From contig NC_134398.1 in the NCBI RefSeq assembly GCF_050003625.1, positions 112,630,145-112,694,144 of the forward strand: a stretch of DNA of 64,000 nt, in the 5' to 3' direction. Source of the stretch: Haematobia irritans (taxonomy: Eukaryota; Arthropoda; Insecta; Diptera; Muscidae). Shown one piece after another: positions 37,080 through 48,621 of this stretch. Position 1 is the first letter of the stretch. The number at the start of each line of letters is the position of its first letter. The notes below the pieces were generated by a model. That model had not been told where the DNA came from, made no database searches, and worked only from the letters and a program-made list of their open reading frames with translations. Both the position numbers and the translations under genes were made by a program.

Positions 37080-37767
37080 GTCTAGAGTGATGGTCTTTTA
37101 TTTCTGTTATTAGTAATATTAAAAACTTAATTTAATTTCATGAACAAATTGAAAAAAGAGATCGGAAAAATATCAGCAATTTAAATTAATAATTAAAATT
37201 CACGAAAAAAGCCAAACTAGATCACTAAAAAATTCCGTAAGTGTATTTGAAATTGTATTTGGCATTGTGAATCTGCCTTTAACATCAAATTTCATGTTTT
37301 TCACCGTTACGGAGTAGTTAGTGTAAGTAAAAGCGTGTTCACGTTAGGCGGTGTTCATGTTACCGCGAGTGCACTGTATATAATTATGGGTCAATATGAA
37401 CCAATGTTTGCGTGGTTGTTAGAGGTCATATACTAACACCACGTACCAAGTTTCAACCGGATCGGATGAATTTTGTTTTTTCCAGAGGCACCGCAAGCCA
37501 AATGGGGGAACGGTTTATATGGGTGCTATATATAATTATGAACCAATTTTTGCGTGGTTAGAGGCCATATTCTAACACCACGATCCCCCTGATTTGCTCC
37601 TCTAAGAGGCTCCGCAAGTCATACCTGTGGTCGATTATTTTAAGAATTTTCATGGCCAAAGAAAAACGTATATCGTCCATGAAATCGTGAACGAAATCGT
37701 CAAAAGTCCGTTTTAATTTTTTGTGAACTTTTCCGATACATTTTGACACCGTCCGTTCACGATTGTA

Positions 37768-39073
37768 AAGGGTGATTCTTTTGAGGCTAGGATTTTCATG
37801 CATTAGTATTTGACAGATCACGTGGGATTTCAGACATGGTGTCAAAGAGAAAGATGCTCAGTATGCTTTGACATTTCATCATGAATAGACTTACTAACGA
37901 GCAACGCTTGCAAATCATTGAATTTTATTACCAAAATCAGTGTTCGGTTCGAAATGTGTTTCGCGCTTTACGTCCGATTTATGGTCTACATAATCGACCA
38001 AGTGAGCAAACAATTAATGCGATTGTGACCAAGTTTCGCACTCAGTTTACTTTATTGGACATTAAACCAACCACACGAATGCGTACAGTGCGTACAGAAG
38101 AGAATATTGCGTCTGTTTCTGAGAGTGTTGCTGAAGACCGTGAAATGTCGATTCGTCGCCGTTCGCAGCAATTGGGTTTGTGTTATTCGACCACATGGAA
38201 GATTTTACGCAAAGAGCTTGGTGTAAAACCGTATAAAATACAGCTCGTGCAAGAACTGAAGCCGAACGATCTGCCACAACGTCGAATTTTCAGTGAATGG
38301 GCCCTAGAAAAGTTGGCAGAAAATCCGCTTTTTTATCGACAAATTTTGTTCAGCGATGAGGCTCATTTCTGGTTGAATGGCTACGTAAATAAGCAAAATT
38401 GCCGCATTTGGAGTGAAGAGCAACCAGAAGCCGTTCAAGAACTGCCCATGCATCCCGAAAAATGCACTGTTTGGTGTGGTTTGTACGCTGGTGGAATCAT
38501 TGGACCGTATTTTTTCAAAGATGCTGTTGGACGCAACGTTACGGTGAATGGCGATCGCTATCGTTCGATGCTAACAAACTTTTTGTTGCCAAAAATGGAA
38601 GAACTGAACTTGGTTGACATGTGGTTTCAACAAGATGGCGCTACATGCCACACAGCTCGCGATTCTATGGCCATTTTGAGGGAAAACTTCGGAGAACAAT
38701 TCATCTCAAGAAATGGACCGGTAAGTTGGCCACCAAGATCATGCGATTTGACGCCTTTAGACTATTTTTTGTGGGGCTACGTCAAGTCTAAAGTCTACAG
38801 AAATAAGCCAGCAACTATTCCAGCTTTGGAAGACAACATTTCCGAAGAAATTCGAGCTATTCCGGCCGAAATGCTCGAAAAAGTTGCCCAAAATTGGACT
38901 TTCCGAATGGACCACCTAAGACGCAGCCGCGGTCAACATTTAAATGAAATTATCTTCAAAAAGTAAATGTCATGGACCAATCTAACGTTTCAAATAAAGA
39001 ACCGATGAGATTTTGCAAATTTTATGCGTTTTTTTTTAAAAAAAAGTTATCAAGCTCTTAACAAATCACCCTT
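37768..39073 (+). mobile_element. rosa-like (DD41D) mariner, apparently complete
   Basis: A 1306-bp element with inverted ends AAGGGTGATT and TA on both sides (37766-37767, 39074-39075). The right terminal region contains AATAAAGAACCG, a possible poly(A) signal, just after the ORF. The 53510-53550 sequence resembles the unoccupied site. Internal sequence beyond the first ten terminal bases pairs only loosely. Confidence 0.85.
37881..38966 (+). CDS. rosa-type mariner transposase (DD41D), intact ORF
   Basis: A 361-residue transposase that would bind the element's ends and cut and paste it at TA in the nucleus. Two helix-turn-helix regions are plausible at about residues 8-50 and 85-115. The catalytic triad is D159 (FSDEAHF), D252 (FQQDGATCHTA) and D294 (LTPLDYFLWGY). 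The second and third are separated by 41 residues, the spacing that defines the rosa (D41D) branch first described from Ceratitis. The length is typical, there are no stops or frameshifts, and the start ATG lies 113 bp inside the element. All key residues are present, so it could be active or recently so; activity cannot be judged from sequence alone. Confidence 0.92.
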   Translation: MNRLTNEQRLQIIEFYYQNQCSVRNVFRALRPIYGLHNRPSEQTINAIVTKFRTQFTLLDIKPTTRMRTVRTEENIASVSESVAEDREMSIRRRSQQLGLCYSTTWKILRKELGVKPYKIQLVQELKPNDLPQRRIFSEWALEKLAENPLFYRQILFSDEAHFWLNGYVNKQNCRIWSEEQPEAVQELPMHPEKCTVWCGLYAGGIIGPYFFKDAVGRNVTVNGDRYRSMLTNFLLPKMEELNLVDMWFQQDGATCHTARDSMAILRENFGEQFISRNGPVSWPPRSCDLTPLDYFLWGYVKSKVYRNKPATIPALEDNISEEIRAIPAEMLEKVAQNWTFRMDHLRRSRGQHLNEIIFKK

Positions 39074-39232
39074 TAGAACGCAAATTTTTCTATTAGTGTA
39101 CGTAAAAGTAGTCCGATATGGCCTATTTGCAATACCATCCGACCTACATTAATAACAACTACTTTTGCCAAGTTCTAAGTCGATAGTCGATTTCGTTCGG
39201 AAGTTAGCGTGATTTCAACAGACGAACGGACA

Positions 39233-40650
39233 TACACTTAAAAAATGGGGCGCTAATGTCAACTTAACTTCATTTTAGTTCATGAAAATTTGTTGATTAT
39301 AGTTAAATATTGACCTATATTCAATTTGACAAAAGTATAAACTTATTTGTAACATGATGCAATTAGAAGATATTTTAGTGAACATTTTCTAAAATAAACC
39401 TTCACGCCACCTTGTAGGCGACAACGGCCCAGCTATACAATTTTATGTATCCAACAAAACCTGCTATTACCCTGAATACCTTAGTAATCGTTGTTATACA
39501 TGTAATACTACTTTTATTCGGAAATATCATTGGAAGAAGGTATTTCAGTGAAAAATTAAGTAAAATGATACTGGTGTTTCTCACAAAGTAGTCAAAAATT
39601 TGAAACACTTAAAAGAGTCTTTAAACAAACACTTTGCATCGTGGCATGAATATCATTTACTAAAACATAATAATGGAATAAATTTTCCTTTCTACGTTTT
39701 CCGCTTAAATCATTCAAAGCAATCGAATATTAATATTAATTTAGAGCATTTAACAGTAATTTATCTAAAATATTAAAACCACTGTGCGATTGAATATTTG
39801 GGTGAATGTACGTTTATAGGAATTTCGCTCATAGAATTTCACTAAATTGTAGTGGAATTGTTGCATATTTGCTGAGCATTTTATTTTTTTTTTAATTTTC
39901 CTCTCGAGTAAAAAATTCCAATTCCATCTGTAATAAAAAAGAACAACATATAAAGTAGACATTACTTCTTTAGGTCTTTGTGGCCACCAACCGCTGGAAT
40001 ATGTCATTGCGAATGTTTTTCATTTAGCCATAACGAAAGATTATTACTTAATTAGTGTAATTATGCCCCGGTATAAAGTAATAACTTGTTTACTTCCTTT
40101 GATCATACACTCTTGAGCTTGGTAAGCTTGCGGATGTTCAATGACCTGTAAAACAACACGTTTCTACTCTCTGGCTGCTACACAGTCCACTGTGTTTACT
40201 CAGCCAGTAAATTAATTTTCTATACAAAAAAAAAAAACAATTTAAACCCATTTTTGAAATTTAAACTTGAAGTAAGTACACAGAAAAAAGTTAATCGTCA
40301 AACTAATGCTACATTTTACTCATTTTTCATAAAACAAGAACCAATTTGGTTTTAGTTGAATTTGATAATATATTTCGAAAATTTGCTTATCCCATGTACG
40401 TCTTAAAAATTTTATGAACTGAACGCAGGTAGAAAAATCAATGAGTGTACACAAACAAAACTGTTTTGAATAGACGCCACTTTGCAAACACAAAAATTGT
40501 TGTGCGTTTTTATATATTAAAAATGTAAATACGTAAAAAACTGTTTAAAAAACTGAAACAAATGATATGTATGTCATATTCGTTGTTATAGTATTTTTTA
40601 ATCTTAAAAATTTTCAAACTTTTATCAGCAACAGTTTTGTGAAACTCCAC
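39233..40650. other. No recognised gene; possible eroded CAC-ended MITE at 39237
   Basis: CACTTAAAAAATGGG after TA at 39235 and TTCATTTTAGTTCATGAAAA resemble the CACTG family, but no right end is clear. CACAGAAAAAAG after TA at 40277 is a second possible end. The remainder is AT-rich, without coding signals. Confidence 0.35.
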
Positions 40651-40651
40651 C

Positions 40652-42640
40652 CAGAAAAAGTTACCCCTTCTTTAAGTTAAAATGAACTGATTTTGAACAA
40701 AGTTGAACTTCGTATAGCTGCAAAACCATTTTTATTTGTTTGAACGATGTGATTTTCGTAGAAATTAGGAAGAATGCATTCCATGTTATAGTTAATATTT
40801 TACTATATTTAGGTACAACTATACTCCAGAATAAAATAATTTAACTGAATTGAATTCATATGTGGTTTTATTAAAGTTTTTCATTCATTTGGACAAATCT
40901 TACATATTTGTGGTAAACCTTTTACCTCAAAATTAGAACTGCTTTCTTACGTTTTTAACTACAATTTTATTTATTTATACAGGTGCATTTTTTCTTCAAT
41001 CAAATACATGTTTTATTAATATATTAAATATATTTATCAAGAATAAACTGTAAAACTTAATTTTTTGCAAATTCTACCATTCAGTTTTAAAAAGTTGCTG
41101 CCTATCGAATTTGTCCTCTTACAATTTCAATACCTCCAAATATAAAAACAAATAATAAACCAATTTTTTTTTCACAAAAGGTTAGCGTCACTGAATGTTA
41201 CCAGATAATTGAAAATTACAAAATGAAGACGAATAAAGGGGTTGTTATTCTGTTGGTGTTTTCTTTGTTTATACACGCACATCACGCACATTGATAGACT
41301 TATTGTTTGTTATATATGCGCAACAATTAAAAGAACGAACAATTACCCACTAATTTAAAACAACAAATATTTTATATATTTTATTTGGTATTTATTATAT
41401 TATTTGTTTAACAATTTCTGCGTATATCATAACAACACGATTCCAACTGAAAAAACAATCCACTCGCAAACATATCGGACATATCGATTACAGGTAGATA
41501 ACAGAAATATAGGAAAATTTCCAATATTGTAACAAGTGTGTTTCCTTAAGTTTTGAAAGGATTGAATACTTCATAGTACGAGTGAACTAAAATATTTTTC
41601 TGCACTAAGCTTTATTCGTATGTATGATAAACTTTCTTTAATAAAAGAAGTCAGATTTATCATTTTATAATAAATTTTACTAAACTTGAGGAAACTCGGG
41701 TTTAGTTCGGTTTTTGTTCATTTTTATGAATGCTTTGTTATCAGTGAATAAAAATTCCTTGTTCAGTTGCAAATTTTTACACAACTTAAGGAAACACACT
41801 TGTTACAGTATAGGAAATTTTCCTATATTTCTTTTATCTACCTGTAATCGATACCTGTCATCGATGTAATCGGTATGTCCGATATGTTTGCGCGTGGGTT
41901 GTTTTTTCAGTTGGAATCATGTTGTTATGATATACGGAGAAATTGTTAGAAAACAAAAATAATATAATAAATACTAGTTAAAAAATAAAAAATATTTGTT
42001 GTTTTAAATTAGTGAATCATCAATTATCAAGTAATAGTCAGTAACGCTAACCTTTTGTGTAAAAATTGGTTTATGATTTTCTTTTATTTGTAGGTATTGA
42101 AATTGTAAAAGGAGGACAAAATCGTTAGACAGCAAATTGTTAAAACTGGAAGGTACCAGTTGCAAATAATTACGTTTTACAGTTGATAACATTACATGGA
42201 AATTTGAAGTAGTAATAAACTAATTTCAAGGCCAGTCGATGCTGTTGATTCCTAATAAATATATTTAATATATTAATAAAACATGTCTTTTATTGACGAA
42301 AAAGTGCACATATATAAATAAATAGAATTGTATTTAAAAACGTAAGTAAGCAGTTCTAATTTTGAAGAAAATGTTTACCACAAATATGAAAGATTTGTCC
42401 AAATGAATGAAAAAAGTTTAATAAAATCATTTCATATATGAATTTAATTCAGTTAATTTTTTATTCTGTATTATAGTGGTACATATAGTAAAATATTAAC
42501 TAAAATATAGAATGCATTTTTCCTAATTTCTACGAAAACCACATCGTTTAAACAAATAAAAATGTCTTTGGCACTATACGAAGTTCAACTTTCTTCAAAA
42601 TTAGTTCACTTTAACTTAAAGAATGGGTCACTTTAAGAGT
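40652..42640. repeat. Giant foldback palindrome, arms about 0.85-0.9 kb
   Basis: 40652-41556 and 41778-42640 are imperfect reverse complements around a loop of about 220 bp. Shared landmarks include AACGATGTGRTTTTCGTAG, CATTTGGACAAATCTT, GGTTAGCGT, CATATCGGACAT and TGTAACAAGTGTGTTTCC. The right arm has about 100 bp that the left lacks. A further single-arm copy including part of the loop is at 48545-50242. No open frame is conserved. It is either a foldback-type transposon or two head-to-head copies of a one-arm element. Confidence 0.8.
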
Positions 42641-42644
42641 TACA

Positions 42645-44835
42645 TTGTATAATGAATAGTGTGTTTGCTTGCAAATCTTATGGTCCGCCAGACAAAAGGA
42701 AAAATTTTAGAATATTTGCTTATAATAGACGTCAATTATTATTAAACAAATACTATAGTTTTCTTCGAAACAATTGTTTACAGCCAAAAGCATGTAGTTA
42801 TCGTTTGGGAGTAAAGAAGTAGAAGTAGTAGAGGCATGTTTAAATAATAATGGACATAAGAGCTCTATTTGTGGCCAAATCCTATTTGTAACAAATAAAC
42901 GGAATATAGACGGAATACATTTTATTTAACTCTTTTTTGTAAATACCCTACCGAAATCTTTATCTATTCAACTCTTTCAACTTTCATTTTCGAAACAAAT
43001 CATACTTTTCTAAATGTGTATATGATATGCTTTGATGACTATTGCTGAGAGTTCGCCTTTCATAACTATGTATGAAGATAATTAGTCTTCTTCAGATAAA
43101 TGAGTCAGTCGTATTTAATGTTTCTCAAATTGAAATTGTCACTTGGACATGCGAAGAATTTGCTAACATAATATATCTGTCATAAACATCATAACATCAT
43201 GAAATATGAAATGAGTTGAGTTATTAACTGATTCTTATTTGTTCAAGGCTTTTTTCAGTGACTATTTGCTATAGAGATCATTGAGTTGCTTTTCAGATGC
43301 GAACGACCAACAAAATTGTGCGAGTTATAGTAGTTCAGTTGATATCCCATTCGATTCGATTAACTTGCAGCAGAAAACAATGTCAGATACAATCACAGGT
43401 AAATGGATGGATGGATGGAAAGATGCATTTTTCTACACTGGAAGAGATTCATATAAGTACCAAATCATATTTGTCAAATGTTGAAATAATCTACTTTCGA
43501 AAGTGATCAGTATATTCAGAAAAAAAATTTCGTGATTTCATATTTCATATACTATTTCACGGTAATCAATAGTATACGAATTTTATTAGACCGCACAAAA
43601 TGGATTTGCAAATTGCAAAAATGTATTCAGTGTTATACGAAGTTCAATATGGGCGCATTATTGGTAAAATTTAAGAAATTCTGATCAATTTTGTGGGAGA
43701 CAAGAATTTAGTAAATCTTTATGCTTAATTTGTGTATAACTATTGCCCTTATTCAGTTAATTTAACCAATGTAAGCAAACAGTCATGTAAACTTTATCAA
43801 TAGCATTAACCCATCTGTTTAAAGTCATACAACTATGAGCTACCCGTTATTTTGTAATTGTAAATACACTTATGACTGCTTTATACTGCATCTGATCTAT
43901 AAATAAAGACACGTGGTCGCATTTGATAAACAAGTGCCATATTCAGTGCGTTCTATTCTTGTTATTTATTCAGATAACTTTCGTAAAATACTTTAAATTG
44001 TATTACCAAGTGATCTAAAATCTATAATTCTTCGCATATAATATCTCGATTGTGTGTAGATAAAACTGGTAAGTTTATTGTAATATAAAAGTTTAAAATT
44101 TCATTTCAAATTTTCATTCAAGGTAATGTATCGGACCGTCCACATTTGGGCACAATGGGAAATCAGTAATAAATTTTATCATATATCAGGAACCAAATTT
44201 TTTGGGAGAAGATGGACCTCCAAATTACTACACTCTTTGTTAATTACAACCATGACATGGGAGGTGTATATCGAATGGATCAGTCCATTAGCCTTTATGG
44301 TGTCCATAAGAGGAGGTGGTGGTGGCGTATTTTTTACATATATTATAAATTTAGGAGTAAGTAATGCGTGGCGTTTGCATTTTTACTGTGCAAAGCTGAA
44401 AATAACAATCCGAGGGACCAATTATCTTTCAGGAGTTATATCGCTAGGTCGTATTTGACATCGAAATCCGTCGTCAGAATTAGTTGGTGAAGATTGAAGA
44501 AATAACGGTCATAACACAAATCAAATCAATTAAGATATGTTGTATGCCACGCAAAGTGTTGCTAAAGATGTCAGTTATGCACTAAAACACTTTGTGTTAA
44601 AGGAAGCTACTTTGGAGAATTGCATACTTAATCTCTCCAATGTCCGCACATGAGGACGCCCCTTTTGCTAAAAAGTGAATAATAAATTTTCCGCTTTTTA
44701 TTTATATCTTTTTATTTAGTCTAGATAAAGTAAATTTTTGTCCGGCAATTTCATTTTGGGCGTTACTGGGTTAATTAAAATTGAGTTAAATTGAGCAAAT
44801 ACTTGAATTATTCATTTCAAATTGAACCATTCTTC
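42645..44835. other. No recognised gene
   Basis: AT-rich, possibly single-copy. Includes a GGATGGATGGATGG patch at 43406. Frames of 67-110 codons (for example 44126-44458) have no motif I recognise and no supporting splice or repeat context. Confidence 0.4.
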
Positions 44836-45157
44836 ATCATCCCACCACCATAGGATTAACTTTGTCATTCCGTTGGTAACACATCAAAATATTGGTCTTC
44901 GATCCCATGACCAAATTAGGCTTTCTAATTACCGTGCGAAAATAGGTTCATATCAGTTCATAATTATTTATAGACTCCTCTATATAAACCGATCAAGAAC
45001 TGAATTGGCGTATATAGGTATTTAACATAAACCCCCATGGACTAACCTACAATTTAGAAGACAAATAAGGAGTTATAAAATATCTTAGCATTGCCACAAC
45101 CCCAGCAATTCAATTGTGGATGACAGTCTTCTTCTTCTTCTGAAAATACGCAATCCA

Positions 45158-46583
45158 CACTGAAAAACAGTGAACCCACCAGGAAGAAAACTTTTGGTTA
45201 TGTTTAGAAAATTTTGAACATTTTTAAAAAATTTTAACTTAATAGTATTACAAACGGAGGATACCCTTCGAAACCCTGAACATGTATACGGACGGGTCAA
45301 AGATGGAGGAAGGAACGGGCAGCGGAATATATTGTAGTGAACTAGAAATAAGGGAGTCTTACACGCTGGATAGTGATTGCAGTATTTTTCAGGCTGAGAT
45401 TTCTGCGATCACAAAGGCTGCTAAGTCGCTGTTGATAAAGCCGTTATTCAAAAGCGATATCAGCTTCTTCATCGACTATAAGGCAGCTATAAAGGCATTG
45501 TGCAGTGCTGACATAAGGTCCTAGGTAGTCAGCCGCAGTCGTAGAGAACTCATTGTTCTCATTGAACAGCATAATATAACTCTGTGCTGGGTACCTGGCA
45601 CTATGGGATAATAGGAAATGAGGAAGCGGATGTGCTGGCTAAGGAGGGCGCTCGTGGAACGAATAATGTCCTAGCGGACGTTTTTCTTCCACTATTTTCT
45701 TATCATTACAGGGTATAGGTCAAATATGACGAACTATGGCGAAGACACTGGGTTTCTTCGGATGGTTGCGAGCAAACCAAGTTGATATGGGACGAAAAGA
45801 AACGTAGGAACTGCGAAATTTTGATGTCGATGAACAGAGAAGAATTGCGGCCACTGATTGGTATCATAACAGGACATAACACACTTGATGATATCTGTAG
45901 ATGGTGCCTGGACCCGGAAGTTACAGTGGACTCGTACCACATCCTGTGCCAGTGTCCAGCTTTATCCTTTAGAAGAAATAAGATACTGGGCTCCTTTTTC
46001 TTTCAGGCTCTCACTGATCTGCGGGAGTGCAGCTTAAGGAACATACTTGCATTCATCAGGGCCTCTGGTTGGTTGTTCTGAGATTTCTTTCAAAGAGAAC
46101 GGGCTCTGGGACAAAGCGGACCGCATCGGAAGGAAGAAGATGGAAAGATCACATCGAGGAATCACAATGGACCTATACTGGTCTAAGTGGACATCTATTT
46201 CAACACAAAAATTTATGTCATCCTCTACAACCTACCTAACCTAACCTATTACAAACGAACTTTTTATTTTTCGACAAATTCAAGAAAATTTATTAGACAT
46301 AAATAATTTTTGTCACTTGTTAAAGAAAATTTTGTAGTTTGAAGGAAAACAATGGTAGTGAAATTTACATATTTAAAGAAATAATTAACTATTTTTGAGA
46401 AATATGAATTTAATAAATCTTTAGCTTAATTTATGTGTAACTTTTTCCCATTTTTAGTTAATTTAACTAACTTACGCAAAAAATTATTAGAGTAAAGGAA
46501 ACTTTCTCCAAACAAATAATTCTATGAACTAAAATAAAGTTAAATTGGCTTTAGTGAAATGGAGAGTTCACTTTTTTTGAGTG
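45158..46583. mobile_element. CACTG-family MITE with CA duplication, hosting a LINE fragment
   Basis: The ends are CACTGAAAAACAGTGAACCC and GTTCACTTTTTTTGAGTG. CA flanks both sides (45156-45157, 46584-46585), and the unoccupied site in muscid repeat copy 3 has a single CA. The 2-bp duplication is therefore real and is not restricted to TA. Without the LINE insertion (45246-46246) it is about 425 bp. Confidence 0.85.
45257..46246 (+). pseudogene. 5'-truncated non-LTR retrotransposon: RNase H and C-terminal zinc motif, decayed
   Basis: This is the 3' end of a LINE polyprotein. It begins in the RNase H domain (MYTDGSK, FQAEISAI, then WVPG and GNEEADVLAKEGA in shifted frames). It continues to a C-terminal CRWCLDPEVTVDSYHILCQC motif of the kind found after reverse transcriptase in RNase H-bearing LINE clades such as I, LOA and R1. 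In-frame stops at about 45524 and 45608 and later frameshifts make it inactive. The 11-bp duplication TATTACAAACG (45246-45256, 46247-46257) and the CCTACCTAACCTAACC 3' end show insertion by target-primed reverse transcription. The exact clade is uncertain. Confidence 0.88.
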
Positions 46584-46645
46584 CATGGTGGAGGGTGCAT
46601 AAGATTCAGCCTGGCCAAACTTACGGTCGTATATACTTATTCGCT

Positions 46646-47160
46646 TTCAATTTGTTATTACATTTAAATATAATTTTCTAATATATCTCATTGTTGCTTA
46701 CATGAATATTTCGAATAATTTTCCTTGTAAGTTCACACTACGGATGTGTAGTAATCCTGAAAATATAAATTGTGTAATTTAATTATTTTTAAAATTTTGA
46801 AATTAATTGATAGCAGTTCACACTTAGATAAGTCGATGAATAAATAAACAAATAATAGAATATTATACAATCAGCTTACAAATGAAGACCGTGGAAATAT
46901 AAATAATATCACTTAATACAGATGGGTATTTTTCGCATGTTTATGCTTTCCAACTTCAGCAGGTGTTTTACTGATAAAAACACTAAGCTATACATACAAT
47001 TAGTTTTATATATTACTCTTACACTCAGAAAAAGGGCATTCGAAACTAAAGGAAAAAATTTTCAAAAATCTAATTTAGCCATTTTATTTCCATTAAGTTG
47101 ATTTTTTGTGTGAAATAATAAAAATCCTAAACGGAAAGCAGTTAGGAATAGTTCATTACC
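46646..47160. other. No recognised gene
   Basis: AT-rich sequence between the decayed muscid repeat and the next element. No coding or repeat signal recognised. Confidence 0.4.
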
Positions 47161-47944
47161 TACACTGTTAGAAAAATATGTTTTTCATATGTTTCGATAT
47201 AAACAAAATGTGTTTCGGGCACAATTTTTAAACACAATATATTTAAGTGCAAACATGTAATGTTCTCAAACTAACACTAAATGTTTCGAACACATATGTT
47301 AATATGTTAGAATATATTATGCTTGGGGCATGCATGTTTCATAAAAATTATATGTGTGAATGTAAACATATATAAATTTACAAATTTCGGGTAAACATAT
47401 ATATGTTGTGATATTTTATTCAGAGAGCGACAGAGAGAGAGAGAGAGTATAGAGAAAGAAATAGAGATAAAAACCGGGAGGGTTGACGAAAGATATCAAA
47501 TTAACACAGCGAGAGAATCGAAAGAGAGCAATTTCTGTGAAACCGTTTATATGTTGTTTCGGAAACTGCTTTATGATAAGGCCAAAAATTTTATACGCTT
47601 AAGTCTAAATATTATTTAATTTAAGTCTAAATATTATTTAATTTGTGTATATTATAAAATTATTTATGTATGTTTATACTCGACCCCACGTTCTTCCTTT
47701 GTTAGAGTTTTTGAATTCCTTCCAAAATATCAAACTTTTATACCAAAACCAGTTTTTTATTACAAAATTGTTATTTTTGCAATAAAAAAATAATATTTTA
47801 TCCAAAAGCTCAGTCCATTTCGTTTATATCAAGCACTGTTTCTGACTATAAATCTTTAATAACCCACATTTCGAAGTTTCATTATAAAAATTTAATATAG
47901 TATAAATATAAATGTGTAAATTAAAAAAAAAACAATTGGTGTTT

Positions 47945-48016
47945 GGTCGGAGCAGGGATTGAACCCACGACCCTTTGCATGTACGGCAGACATGCTAACC
48001 ACTGCTCCACGTTGCC
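47945..48016 (-). ncRNA. tRNA-like sequence 2 in copy C
   Basis: Minus-strand A box GAGCAGTGGTTAGCATG and B box GGGTTCAATCC, practically the same as 18090-18161. Conserved between element copies, but with poor acceptor pairing. Confidence 0.65.
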
Positions 48017-48129
48017 AACACATGTATGTTTCTGTTAAATAATGTTATGTTTGCATGGGCTCGTGGGCGCTGCAAACTATGCTATATAAATGTAACTTAT
48101 AACGATAATTGTCTTCTGGTGACTATAAC

Positions 48130-48201
48130 AGCTACGTAGCTCAGTGGTAGTGTGTTGGCTTACAAACTGTATGGTCCTCGGTTCGATTCTCCGCCCAGGC
48201 G
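48130..48201 (+). ncRNA. tRNA-like sequence 1 in copy C
   Basis: A box GTAGCTCAGTGGTAGTG and B box GGTTCGATTC in the plus strand, then CCGCCCAGGCG. The equivalent in copy B is 17905-17976. It points away from the other tRNA-like sequence, with about 110 bp between them. Confidence 0.65.
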
Positions 48202-48621
48202 AAAGACAAAATTTAAAAAAATTATAAAATTGAATAATTTCTTCAACATTATTTGTATTACAGAAAAAGGTGCCAAGAACTAAAAAATTTCGTGGAAGTG
48301 AAAATTATGTTAGGGAATGAGCACAATCTTCTTTGGGGAAAATTCTTCCAAGCATATAATATTTTTGGCTCAAAATGCTTCCAAAAATAGAATATGTTCA
48401 CATAAAACAAACATATTAATGTTTTAGCAGTATCCAATAATATATGTGCTTCCTGCAAAATATGTTTGGAACATATGTTAGAGAGGCGATTTTTTTTGAG
48501 GGTGTAGAATAAGACATGGAATTTTACTAATACTGATTTCTTCGCGGGGTATAAGAACTGAACAAGAAAATTTTATTCACTGATAACCATGCATTCATAA
48601 AAATGAACAAAAACCGAACTA

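Larger units (their letters stand above)
35781..39232 (+). repeat. Muscid repeat element, old copy broken by three insertions
   Basis: The 5' end AACAAGTATATACAGCC with CGGCCAGGCCGAATCTTATG is at 35781, decayed units lie at 35940-36150 and 37380-37620, and the tail (TACCATCCGACCTACATTAA, then AGTTAGCGTGATTTCAACAG) is at 39105-39232. A hAT-like MITE (36239-37079, itself holding a SINE) and a mariner (37768-39073) interrupt it. The 3' terminus is lost. Sequence at 37630-37767 and 39076-39110 also matches 53480-53550, so another repeat may be layered here. Confidence 0.6.
44838..46645 (-). repeat. Muscid repeat element, reverse decayed copy split by a MITE
   Basis: Minus-strand pieces at 44838-45157 (start CACCACCATAGG, GACTTTGTCATTCCG-like) and 46584-46645 (ending GTATATACGACCGTAAG when reversed). 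The sequence CGCAATCCA / CATGGTGGAGGG on the two sides rejoins exactly to the unoccupied form CGCAATCCATGGTGGAGGG found at 11672 in copy 3. Confidence 0.75.
47163..48504 (+). mobile_element. 1.34-kb CAC-ended element with two tRNA-like sequences, copy C
   Basis: The ends are CACTGTTAGAAAAATATG and GATTTTTTTTGAGGGTG; TA flanks both sides (47161-47162, 48505-48506). Nearly the full reverse complement of 17601-18951, including a GAGAGAGAGAGAG tract (47432-47445). Divergently placed tRNA-like sequences lie at 47945-48016 (minus) and 48130-48201 (plus). The high similarity between copies suggests fairly recent movement. Confidence 0.88.

Noticed and set aside
44126..44458. 110-codon frame containing a glycine-rich patch
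   Set aside because: No motif, start context or neighbouring exon; likely chance.
45706..45942. Minus-strand frames opposite the LINE fragment
   Set aside because: Antisense shadows of a recognisable LINE coding remnant.
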